From contig NZ_JANFNG010000001.1 in NCBI RefSeq assembly GCF_024436035.1, positions 141,689-205,688 of the forward strand: a DNA stretch of 64,000 nucleotides. Reading direction: 5' to 3'. How positions within the stretch are numbered: the first letter of the stretch is position 1; every line of letters begins with the position of its first letter. The position numbers were made by a program, and so were the translations under genes. Source of the stretch: Streptomyces humicola. Lineage in GTDB: Bacteria; Actinomycetota; Actinomycetes; Streptomycetales; Streptomycetaceae. Shown here piece by piece: positions 50,921 through 58,316 of this stretch. The notes under the pieces are model-generated. The model had not been told where the DNA came from, did not search any database, and saw only the letters and a program-made list of their open reading frames with translations.

Positions 50921-52152
50921 AGTCGACACGCCTGGAGAGCATCACCGCGAGCACCGAGGACGTGCCCGCTGACCAAGCCGACATCCTTGATGCGCCCACC
51001 GGGAGCGAGCCATCCGACGAGACCCCCGCCGAGGGTTGGGCCCGGCGGCTGCGGCGCGCGGCGCGGATGCCCGTCAGCCGCTGGCGACGTGCCGTTCTGG
51101 TCGTGGTCGTGGTGCTCCTTCTGGGTGGCGGCACGGGAGGGTATTTCTGGTTGACCGCCGGGCGCTTGCCGTCCGGGGTGGCGCTACGGGTCGACGGCCA
51201 GGACGTGACGGTCTCGCAGCTTCAGGCGGAGGCAGCCCGGCTGCGCGCGCTCTACGGCGTCCAGCAGCCCACAGACAAATCCAAAGTCAACGGCTTCTGG
51301 CGGTCGATGGCTCAGGCCGAGGCGGTGCGCATCATTCTCGATCACACGGCGCACGATCGGAACGTCGTGATATCGGACAAGGCGGCCCAGGACGTGATCA
51401 CCCGGTTCGTCACGCAGGAGTACGGTGACGGACAGGACGCGCAGGCCAAGTTCCTCGCCGCGCTGGGGAACGCCGGTACGTCGGAGACCGACGTGCTGGA
51501 CGAGATCAAGCACATGCTCGCGGTGAACCAGCTGTTCAGCCAGGTCACTTCCGGCGTCACGGTCACAGATCCCGACGTGCGCCGAGCGTACGCCCAACGG
51601 CGCGACCAGCTGGGCACCCCGGAACGCCGAGACATCCACAACATCGTCGTCGGCAGCAAGGACGAGGCCATCAGCGTCGTCAACCAGTTGGCACACGGCG
51701 CATCGTTCTCGTCGCTCGCCCGACAGGTCAGCCTCGACGACAGTACCCGTGACTCGGGCGGCGACCTCGGCCAGGTCTCCGCTTCGCAGCTCGATTCCGG
51801 GTATGCGAAGGTCGCGTTCGCCGCACCGCTCAACGGCGTGTTCGGGCCGGTGCAGAGCCAGTACGGCTGGAACGTCGGACAGGTGACACAGATTCTGCCG
51901 CCGGTGCCCGCGTCGTTCGACACTGTGGCGGGACAGCTCAAGCAGGAACTGGTGTCCGAGAAAGCCATGAGTGTGTGGCGCAACTGGCTCAGCCAGCAGA
52001 TCAGGGGCGCGCATGCCCAGTACGCGGCCACGTACCGGCCCAGCGATCCGAACGCGCTGCCGGCCAGCCCCCAGCCGGGAGGGGCGGGCGCCACACAGAG
52101 CGGTGGCAGTGATGCGCTGCCGGCCGCGCCATCGGTTCAGCCCGCACAATGA
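50917..52152 (+). CDS. membrane-anchored peptidyl-prolyl isomerase (parvulin/SurA-like)
   Basis: A 411-residue protein. A cytoplasmic N terminus of about 55 residues is followed by one membrane helix (AVLVVVVVLLLGGGTGGYFW), a SurA-N-like helical chaperone region (about 85-220) and a rotamase domain (about 225-330) with HNIVVGSKDEAISVVNQLAHG, SLARQVSLDDSTRDSGGDLG and FGPVQSQYGWNVGQV. The tail is Pro/Ser/Gly-rich. It should fold secreted or membrane-anchored proteins outside the membrane, most simply the Mce chains or the RND loops encoded just before it. ATG 50917 is inside the previous stop and has GGGAG upstream. Confidence 0.8.
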   Translation: MKSTRLESITASTEDVPADQADILDAPTGSEPSDETPAEGWARRLRRAARMPVSRWRRAVLVVVVVLLLGGGTGGYFWLTAGRLPSGVALRVDGQDVTVSQLQAEAARLRALYGVQQPTDKSKVNGFWRSMAQAEAVRIILDHTAHDRNVVISDKAAQDVITRFVTQEYGDGQDAQAKFLAALGNAGTSETDVLDEIKHMLAVNQLFSQVTSGVTVTDPDVRRAYAQRRDQLGTPERRDIHNIVVGSKDEAISVVNQLAHGASFSSLARQVSLDDSTRDSGGDLGQVSASQLDSGYAKVAFAAPLNGVFGPVQSQYGWNVGQVTQILPPVPASFDTVAGQLKQELVSEKAMSVWRNWLSQQIRGAHAQYAATYRPSDPNALPASPQPGGAGATQSGGSDALPAAPSVQPAQ

Positions 52153-52385
52153 GAAGCCGGGAGCGAGCCATGCTGGTCGGCATCGTGTCACAGATGGCAC
52201 TGGCGCTCGGCCTGATGCTGGTCGGCCGATGGGGGCGCCGCCGCGCGGCCGCCCTGGTGCCGGCCAGCCTCAGCGGTACCGATCGTGACCGGCGGATCGT
52301 GGCGATGCGCCGAGGCGCGCTGGCATGTAAGGCACTTGGGGTGTTGTTCGCCTTCGCGTCGATTCCGGCCATCGGGTGGCGTTGA
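52149..52385 (+). CDS. small membrane protein at the end of the mce operon
   Basis: A 78-residue frame starting in the parvulin-like stop codon (ATGA). It has two hydrophobic stretches, MLVGIVSQMALALGLMLVG and CKALGVLFAFASIPAIGW, separated by an Arg-rich loop, so it is probably a two-helix membrane protein with the loop in the cytoplasm. ATG 52170 is an alternative start. I know no family for it. The overlap and hydrophobic profile support a real gene. Confidence 0.5.
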   Translation: MRSRERAMLVGIVSQMALALGLMLVGRWGRRRAAALVPASLSGTDRDRRIVAMRRGALACKALGVLFAFASIPAIGWR

Positions 52386-52641
52386 ACGTTCCCATCCGTC
52401 GCCACGGCACGGATGCGCAGATGAGAGGCATGAACACCCCGATCGAGAGATGCGTCCCCCGATGCCTTTCGACACGCTTGGTCACAGGTCAACAGCCCCA
52501 ACGGATTGGTGGACCCATGGCTCACCGCGAGTCAGCTCGGCGCCGCGCGCGGCGCCTGCATGGACGGAACCTGATGTGGACGAGGACGGCGTGCGGAAGA
52601 CGACGACGAGGCTCCCGGCAACTGCCCGGGCAGGTGCGGCG

Positions 52642-53700
52642 ATGACGACAACAGTGGAAGGTGAGACCGCGGGGGGTGGCTCGCACGGCTCGCCAGGGCT
52701 CGTGGATGTACACACCCATGCCCTGCCACCCCAATTGCCGGACCTGGCCGCCTACCGGTGGGACAGGTGGCCCTCCGTCGAGCGCACGGCCGAGGACCGG
52801 GCGCGGATCCTGGTCGGTGGCAAGCCCTACCGGGGCGTGGACGACCGGTGCTGGTCGGCACGTCGACGGCTGGCCGACATGGACGAGGACGGCGTCGCCA
52901 TCCAGGTCCTCTCGCCGGTGCCGGTGACCTTCTGCCATGACGCGCCGGCCGAGGGCGCGGCCGTGCTGGCCCGGGCGCAGAACGAGTTCCTGGCCGATCT
53001 GGTGGCGCAGGCCCCGGGCCGGTTCCGCGCGCTCGGCGCCGTGCCGTTGCAGGATCCGGCCCGCGCGACCGAGGAACTGATCCGTTGTGTCACCGAACTG
53101 TCCTTCGTGGGCGTCGAGATCGGAACGCGGGCGGGTGCTCTCGAACTCGGTGACCCGGCACTCGATCCCTTCTTCGACACCGCGGCCGGCCTGGACGCGC
53201 TGGTCCTGGTGCATCCCGCCGACACCACGCTCGATCCGCGGCTGGCGAAGCTGGGCATCGCCTTCGGCGCCGGCATGCCGTCGGAGACCGCGATCGCCGC
53301 CGCCGGCCTGCTCTCCGGAGCCAGCGCCGCACGGCGGTCGGCGGTGAGATTGTGCCTGGCCCACGGTGGTGGTTCGCTGCCTTCGCTGATACCCCGCCTG
53401 GACCGAGGCAAGCTGCTGCAGAGCGGTGGTGACCAGCGGCAGCCGCTGCCCAGTACCCTCGCCCGATCGCTGTACTGCGACTCGCTGACCTATGACGCGG
53501 ACAGTCTGCTGCTCGCCATTCACCGGTTCGGCGCCGACCACGTCCTCCTCGGGACGGACTATCCCTTCGCGGCACGGGAGGCGCCGGCCGGCGCGGTACT
53601 GGCGGCCGCGGGCTCACAGCTGTCGGAACCGCTGCGCTCAGCGATCGGCCGCGACAACGCGCTTCGGCTGATGGCCGGCGCTGGATACCCCATTAGGTGA
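52642..53700 (+). CDS. amidohydrolase-family decarboxylase (ACMSD-like)
   Basis: A 352-residue TIM-barrel metalloprotein. The N-terminal metal motif is LVDVHTHALPP, a further His lies in LVLVHPADTTLDP, another in CLAHGGGSLPSLI, and the Asp ligand is in LLGTDYPFAARE. This set matches the ACMSD/gamma-resorcylate decarboxylase branch, which removes CO2 from ring-cleavage products or hydroxybenzoates without oxidation. Beside an extradiol dioxygenase it probably decarboxylates a carboxylated ring-cleavage product (the CmtD step of p-cumate breakdown, by analogy). The start is uncertain: ATG 52642 begins the conserved part, and the frame continues upstream with no ribosome-binding site. Confidence 0.75.
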   Translation: MTTTVEGETAGGGSHGSPGLVDVHTHALPPQLPDLAAYRWDRWPSVERTAEDRARILVGGKPYRGVDDRCWSARRRLADMDEDGVAIQVLSPVPVTFCHDAPAEGAAVLARAQNEFLADLVAQAPGRFRALGAVPLQDPARATEELIRCVTELSFVGVEIGTRAGALELGDPALDPFFDTAAGLDALVLVHPADTTLDPRLAKLGIAFGAGMPSETAIAAAGLLSGASAARRSAVRLCLAHGGGSLPSLIPRLDRGKLLQSGGDQRQPLPSTLARSLYCDSLTYDADSLLLAIHRFGADHVLLGTDYPFAAREAPAGAVLAAAGSQLSEPLRSAIGRDNALRLMAGAGYPIR

Positions 53701-53727
53701 ACACTCGCCCATTCAACGGAGGTGATC

Positions 53728-54804
53728 ATGGCAGAATTCCTGGGTCTCGGACTGACCCACTATCCACTTCTGGCGGGGACCGACGAGCACATGGCGAGCC
53801 TGCTGCGCTGGACCCTGCAGGATCCGGACATCCCGGCCGAGCTCAAGGATCCGGCCTCATGGTCCGCGTCGATGCGGGCCGAGTGGTCCGACGACGGCGG
53901 CAGGGCGGCCGCGACCGGGCATCGTCGCCAGCTGCTGGAGGGCCTCGCACGCTGCCGGAAGACGTTGGACGCCTTCGCACCCGACGTACTCGTCGTCTGG
54001 GGCGACGACCAGTACGAGAACTTCCGGGAAGAGGTGGTCCCGCCGTTCTGCGTCCTCGCCTACGGTGACCTCGAGGTGCAGCCGTTCGAGCTGATGAACA
54101 AGCGGGGAAGCCCCAATGCCTGGGGGCGCCCAGAGGATATGACCTTCGTGCTGCACGGAGACCCGGCGACGGCCCGCGAACTGGCCGACGACGTGCTCTC
54201 CGCCGGTTTCGACATCGCCTACTCCTACCGCAAGCGTCAGGACGCGCCGTTCCCGCACGCCATCGTGAACACGCAACTGTTCCTCGACTACGACCATGCG
54301 GGAACCGAGTTCCCTTACCCGATCGTGCCGATCACGGTCAACTGTTACGGCCAGCACGCCATCGCCCGCAAGGGCGGACTGGCTCGCTTCGCCGAGATCG
54401 CCCGCGAACAGCTGGACCCGGCCGGGCCGTCCCCCGCTCGGTGCTTCGCGCTCGGCAAGGCGGTGGCTGCGGCGCTCCGCCGGACAGACAAGCGCGTGGC
54501 CCTCGTCGCGTCGTCGAGTTGGTCGCACGCCTTCCTCAACGACAAGGACTGGCACCTGCGCCCCGACACCGCGGCCGACCAGCTCCTCTATCAGGCTCTC
54601 GTCAGCGACGACTACGACACCTGGCTGCACCTGACCAGCACCGACGTCGTCGCCGCCGGCCAGCACGAGATGCTGAACTGGTTCTGCCTGCTGGGCGCGG
54701 TCACCGAACTCGACATGAAGCTCGACTGGTCGGCGCTCGTCACCACGGACGTTTTCAACTCCAACAAGTGCTTCGCAGTATTCAACGGGAAGGACCCCCG
54801 GTGA
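53728..54804 (+). CDS. LigB-type (class III) extradiol ring-cleavage dioxygenase-like protein
   Basis: A 358-residue protein. The first metal His is H11 in LGLTHYPLL. Conserved LigB-like segments follow: VVWGDDQYENFREEVVPPF, QDAPFPHAIV, PIVPITVNCYGQH and ASSSWSHAF (H267), with a C-terminal Glu (GQHEML, E314). In MhpB/LigB enzymes the second ligand is the His of a DH-x-x-x-F motif; here the aligned residue seems to be Gln95 (DDQYENF), an odd substitution. ATG 53728 has GGAGG upstream. The gene is coupled by GTGA to the meta-cleavage hydrolase, so ring cleavage of a catechol is the expected reaction. Confidence 0.75.
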   Translation: MAEFLGLGLTHYPLLAGTDEHMASLLRWTLQDPDIPAELKDPASWSASMRAEWSDDGGRAAATGHRRQLLEGLARCRKTLDAFAPDVLVVWGDDQYENFREEVVPPFCVLAYGDLEVQPFELMNKRGSPNAWGRPEDMTFVLHGDPATARELADDVLSAGFDIAYSYRKRQDAPFPHAIVNTQLFLDYDHAGTEFPYPIVPITVNCYGQHAIARKGGLARFAEIAREQLDPAGPSPARCFALGKAVAAALRRTDKRVALVASSSWSHAFLNDKDWHLRPDTAADQLLYQALVSDDYDTWLHLTSTDVVAAGQHEMLNWFCLLGAVTELDMKLDWSALVTTDVFNSNKCFAVFNGKDPR

Positions 54805-55646
54805 CCCTCACAGCAGAATCGGGCGGGCGCCTCGTCGACGCCGGCGGAATCGCCACTCACTACCACGAAGCCGGCACCGGGGAACCGGTCCTGCTCCTGC
54901 ACGGTTCGGGCCCCGGCGTCTCGGCCTGGGCCAACTGGCGCCTCACCATACCGACGCTGTCCCGGCACTTCCGGGTCCTCGCGCCGGACAGCGTCGGCTT
55001 CGGGTACACCGAGCGCCCGCAAGACGTGCGCTACTCGCTGCAGACCTGGATCGACCACGTGTGGACGTTCATGGACGCCCACGGCATCGCGCGCGCCGCC
55101 GTGGTGGGCAACTCGCTCGGTGGCAGGATCGCACTGGGCATGGCAGCGCAGCGCCCGGAGCGGGTGAGCCGGATGGTGCTGATGGGCGCCCCTGGGGTCG
55201 GCATGCGGATCACCGAGGGGCTGCGTGCGCTCCGCGCGTACGAACCGTCCCTCGAGTCCATGCGAGACCTGCTGGTCCGCTACTTCGCCGTCGACCCGTC
55301 GATCATCACCGACGACCTGGTCCGTGCCCGGTACGAGGCGAGCGTCGCCCCGGGTGCCTACGAGGCCTACCGCGCGATGTTCTTCGACCCCCGGCACGCC
55401 GGCAGCGACCTGGCCATCACCGAGGAGGAGGTCACCGGCATCACGACCCCAACTCTGCTGGTGCACGGCCGGGAGGACAAGGTCGTTCCGGTGGACGTCG
55501 CCTGGACCATGTCGCAGCTGCTGCCCACCGCGGATCTGCACGTGTTCGCCCGCTGTGGTCACTGGACGCAGATCGAACGGTCGGCGGAGTTCTGCGACGT
55601 GGTGCGCTCGTTCCTCGCGGCCCCGCCCGCCTGCCCCATGCGATGA
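54801..55646 (+). CDS. meta-cleavage product hydrolase (alpha/beta hydrolase)
   Basis: A 281-residue C-C hydrolase. HGSGPGVSAWANW holds the oxyanion region, the nucleophile is S105 in GNSLGG, the acid is D226 in HGREDKVVP and the base H254 in CGHWTQIE. HGSGPG and WANW are hallmarks of 2-hydroxy-6-oxo-dienoate hydrolases such as TodF, BphD, CmtE and HsaD. It cuts the yellow ring-cleavage product into a carboxylic acid and 2-hydroxypenta-2,4-dienoate. GTG 54801 overlaps the dioxygenase stop. With a p-cumate-type substrate the released acid would be isobutyrate (inference). Confidence 0.85.
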   Translation: MTLTAESGGRLVDAGGIATHYHEAGTGEPVLLLHGSGPGVSAWANWRLTIPTLSRHFRVLAPDSVGFGYTERPQDVRYSLQTWIDHVWTFMDAHGIARAAVVGNSLGGRIALGMAAQRPERVSRMVLMGAPGVGMRITEGLRALRAYEPSLESMRDLLVRYFAVDPSIITDDLVRARYEASVAPGAYEAYRAMFFDPRHAGSDLAITEEEVTGITTPTLLVHGREDKVVPVDVAWTMSQLLPTADLHVFARCGHWTQIERSAEFCDVVRSFLAAPPACPMR

Positions 55647-55667
55647 GAACAGGAATGGGAGACAACG

Positions 55668-56960
55668 ATGACTCTTGCACATGACCTTCCGGATGCCGCT
55701 ACCGCGGTTCCCGCAGTCGACGAGGACCCGGCGGCGTGCCGATTCCGTGTGCATCGCTCCACCATGACCTCCGACCGGATCTACCGGCGGGAACTGGAAC
55801 GGATTTTCGCGCACTCCTGGCTTTATGTCGGGCATGAGTCCGAGGTGCGCAACCCGGGTGACTATGTGCGCAGGCCGGTCGGTGGCCGGCCGGTGTTCAT
55901 GGTGCGCGGCGCCAAGAGCGGCCAGGTGCATGTCTTCCACAACACCTGCACGCACCGTGGGGCGGTGGTGTGCCGCAAGGACGCCGGCAACGCGAAGGTG
56001 TTCTCCTGCTTCTACCACGCGTGGACCTTCGACTCCGAGGGACGCCTGATCGGGGTGCCGGACCGTGAGGCCTACGGCGCGGGACGGGATTTCTCCACCC
56101 TCGGGCTGAAATCCGTCGCCCGGGTGGCAAGCTACCGAGGCTTCGTGTTCGCCAGTTTTGACGCGGACATTGTGGACCTGGAGACCTACCTCGCTGGGGC
56201 ACGGGAATACCTCGACCTGGTGATCGATGCCGCGGACGGCGAGATGGAGATCATCAAGGGAACCAATCAGTACTGCATCAACGCCAACTGGAAGCTGCTC
56301 GTGGAGAACAGCATCGACGGCTACCACGCGGTGTCCACCCACGACACCTACTTCAAGTACCTGCTGTCGCTCGGTACGGACCTCAGCACCGGCGTGAGCG
56401 GCTCCGCCACGGACCTCGGCAACGGCCACGCGGTGATCGAGTACCAGGCGCCGTGGGGCCGCCCGGTGGCCAAGTGGGAACCGCTCTTCGGGGAGCAGGC
56501 CAAAAAGGAGATCGAGCGACTGCGGCAGCAGCTCATCGCCCGGCACGGCGAGGAGCGCGGTCGGCGGATCGCCGACACCAACCGCAACCTGCTGATCTAC
56601 CCCAACCTGGTCGTCAACGACATCATGGCGGTCACCGTCCGCACGTTCATGCCGCTCGCGCCGGACAGGATGGACATCACGGCCTGGGAAATGGCGCCTC
56701 GGGACGAGCTGCCCCAGCTTCGGCAGCGACGCCTGGACAGCTTCCTTACCTTCCTCGGGCCCGGAGGCTTCGCCACCCCCGACGACATCGAGGCGCTGGA
56801 GTCATGCCAGCAGGGCTTCTCCAGCGGGGGAGTGCAGTGGAACGACATTTCTCGGGGAATGGGCCGGGCTTCGCAGGCCAACGACGAGAAGCAGATGCGT
56901 GCGTTCTGGCGGCGGTGGCAGGAGCAGGTGGGCGCGACGGTGGAGGAGGACGAGCGATGA
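55668..56960 (+). CDS. Rieske aromatic-ring dioxygenase, alpha subunit (p-cumate/benzoate type)
   Basis: A 430-residue oxygenase large subunit. The Rieske [2Fe-2S] ligands are C94/H96 in NTCTHRG and C114/H117 in SCFYHAW. The mononuclear iron motif is D217-GY-H220-AVST-H225. The catalytic domain ends with a VQWNDISRGMG segment. It resembles benzoate/toluate and p-cumate dioxygenases, which act on aromatic carboxylates; p-cumate is favoured by the surrounding gene set. Its small subunit overlaps it (ATGA). No dedicated ferredoxin lies beside it; the reductase at 61583 is the nearest candidate electron donor. Confidence 0.85.
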   Translation: MTLAHDLPDAATAVPAVDEDPAACRFRVHRSTMTSDRIYRRELERIFAHSWLYVGHESEVRNPGDYVRRPVGGRPVFMVRGAKSGQVHVFHNTCTHRGAVVCRKDAGNAKVFSCFYHAWTFDSEGRLIGVPDREAYGAGRDFSTLGLKSVARVASYRGFVFASFDADIVDLETYLAGAREYLDLVIDAADGEMEIIKGTNQYCINANWKLLVENSIDGYHAVSTHDTYFKYLLSLGTDLSTGVSGSATDLGNGHAVIEYQAPWGRPVAKWEPLFGEQAKKEIERLRQQLIARHGEERGRRIADTNRNLLIYPNLVVNDIMAVTVRTFMPLAPDRMDITAWEMAPRDELPQLRQRRLDSFLTFLGPGGFATPDDIEALESCQQGFSSGGVQWNDISRGMGRASQANDEKQMRAFWRRWQEQVGATVEEDER

Positions 56961-57469
56961 CGGCGACGATCGGTTCGGCGCTGGACCTGGCGACGCTGCG
57001 CCGGGACCAGGTGGAGGACTTCTTGTTCCACGAGGCCGCCCTCCTCGACGACTGGGACCTCGACGAGTGGCTGGCTCTGTTCACCCCGGACGCCAGTTAC
57101 GTGATTCCCTGCAACGACGACCCGGACGGTGACCCCGATCGCGACCTGGTGCTGGTCGACGACAACATGCTGCGGTTGTCCGCCCGCGTGGAGCGGCTGA
57201 ACAGCCGGCGAGCACACCGGGAGTATCCACACTCACGAACGAACCACCAGGTGAGCAACGTTCGGTTGAGCCCACCGGACGGTGACGAACTCGCAGTAAC
57301 CGCGCAGTTCACGGTCTGGAGGTTCCGCAACGGCCGGGCCACCAACTACGTCGGCCGTTACCACTACCGACTCGTCGTGGTCGATGGGCTGCTGCGGATT
57401 CGGGCCAAGCGCGTGGTGCTGGACATGACCACGCTGCGTCCCGCCGGAGACATGGCGATCATCCTGTGA
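56957..57469 (+). CDS. Rieske aromatic-ring dioxygenase, beta subunit
   Basis: A 170-residue SnoaL/NTF2-like small subunit. Typical features are the helical start (QVEDFLFHEAALLDDWDLDE), WLALFTPDASYVIP, the NMLRLSARVERLNSRRAH segment and NHQVSNVRL. Together with the alpha subunit it should form an alpha3beta3 dioxygenase. Its stop TGA overlaps the ATG of the diol dehydrogenase (TGATG). The family has no catalytic residues of its own; it stabilises the oligomer. Confidence 0.85.
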   Translation: MTATIGSALDLATLRRDQVEDFLFHEAALLDDWDLDEWLALFTPDASYVIPCNDDPDGDPDRDLVLVDDNMLRLSARVERLNSRRAHREYPHSRTNHQVSNVRLSPPDGDELAVTAQFTVWRFRNGRATNYVGRYHYRLVVVDGLLRIRAKRVVLDMTTLRPAGDMAIIL

Positions 57470-58248
57470 TGGGCGGTCGACTGGAGGGCCGTACGGCGAT
57501 TGTCACCGGTGGCGCGACCGGAATCGGCCTGGCGATCAGCCGTCGGCTGCTGAGTGAGGATGCCCGCGTGGTCGTCGCCGCGCTGGCACAGGACGATCTC
57601 AAGGCGGCCTTCGAGGAGCTCTCGGGCGTCGGCCGTCACCGGCCTGCGGGATTCGTCGGCGACCTCGCCGCGCCCGGAACGGCGTCGGAGCTGTTGCGCA
57701 CTGCCTGTACCGAGTTCGGGCAGGTGGACATCCTGGTCAACAACGCCGGGGGCGGTGTGATTCGTCCGACCCTCGAACACACCGAGGAGTCGCTGCGGGC
57801 GACGATCGACAACAACCTGTGGACGACCCTCCGGTGCATCCTCGCCGTACTGCCGCACATGGTGGAACGCCGGTACGGACGCATCGTCAACATCGGTGCG
57901 GAGTCGGTCCGAAACGGGCTGACCGACCACGCGATCTACAACGCGGCCAAGGGCGGCGTCCACGGTATGACCAGCGGCCTGGCTCGCGAGTTCGCCGAGT
58001 CGGGTATCACCGTGAACACGGTCGCCCCGTCCTACGTCGAGACGCCGGAGCTTCGGCACGCACAGTCCAGCGGCGCTCTGCCCCAGCGCCTGGCGTGCGT
58101 CATCGAGCGTGCGGTGGAGTTGATACCGATGGGCCGGCCGGGCGGGGTGGATGACATCGCGGGGGCCGTCGCCTATCTGGCGAGCCAGGAAGCTGCCTTC
58201 GTCACTGGTCAGGTGATAAGTATCAATGGAGGCAGCAGCATGGGCTGA
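57469..58248 (+). CDS. SDR dehydrogenase, probable cis-dihydrodiol dehydrogenase (CmtB-like)
   Basis: A 259-residue short-chain dehydrogenase with IVTGGATGIGLAIS, NNAGGGVIRPTLEHTEE, the Ser in NIGAESVRNG, catalytic YNAAKGGVHGMTSG and FVTGQVISINGGSSM. Placed right after the Rieske subunits it should rearomatise the cis-dihydrodiol to the catechol with NAD. The NNAGGGV segment recalls 2,3-dihydroxy-2,3-dihydro-p-cumate dehydrogenase from memory. GTG 57466 is an alternative start. Nothing indicates it is truncated. Confidence 0.75.
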   Translation: MGGRLEGRTAIVTGGATGIGLAISRRLLSEDARVVVAALAQDDLKAAFEELSGVGRHRPAGFVGDLAAPGTASELLRTACTEFGQVDILVNNAGGGVIRPTLEHTEESLRATIDNNLWTTLRCILAVLPHMVERRYGRIVNIGAESVRNGLTDHAIYNAAKGGVHGMTSGLAREFAESGITVNTVAPSYVETPELRHAQSSGALPQRLACVIERAVELIPMGRPGGVDDIAGAVAYLASQEAAFVTGQVISINGGSSMG

Positions 58249-58316
58249 GCGACCGGGACCGGACGCGTCCGGTCGTCACGTCGGGTAGTGAGGCACGTCT
58301 TATCGAAAGAGGGCAC

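Noticed and set aside
52285-52641. N-terminal extension of the amidohydrolase (frame open from 52285)
   Set aside because: The extra residues are low-complexity, lack a ribosome-binding site and precede the conserved start of the barrel; ATG 52642 is preferred.
54612-56546. 644-residue minus-strand open frame
   Set aside because: It is antisense to the hydrolase and Rieske alpha genes, whose catalytic residues are all present; no motif or ribosome-binding site supports it.
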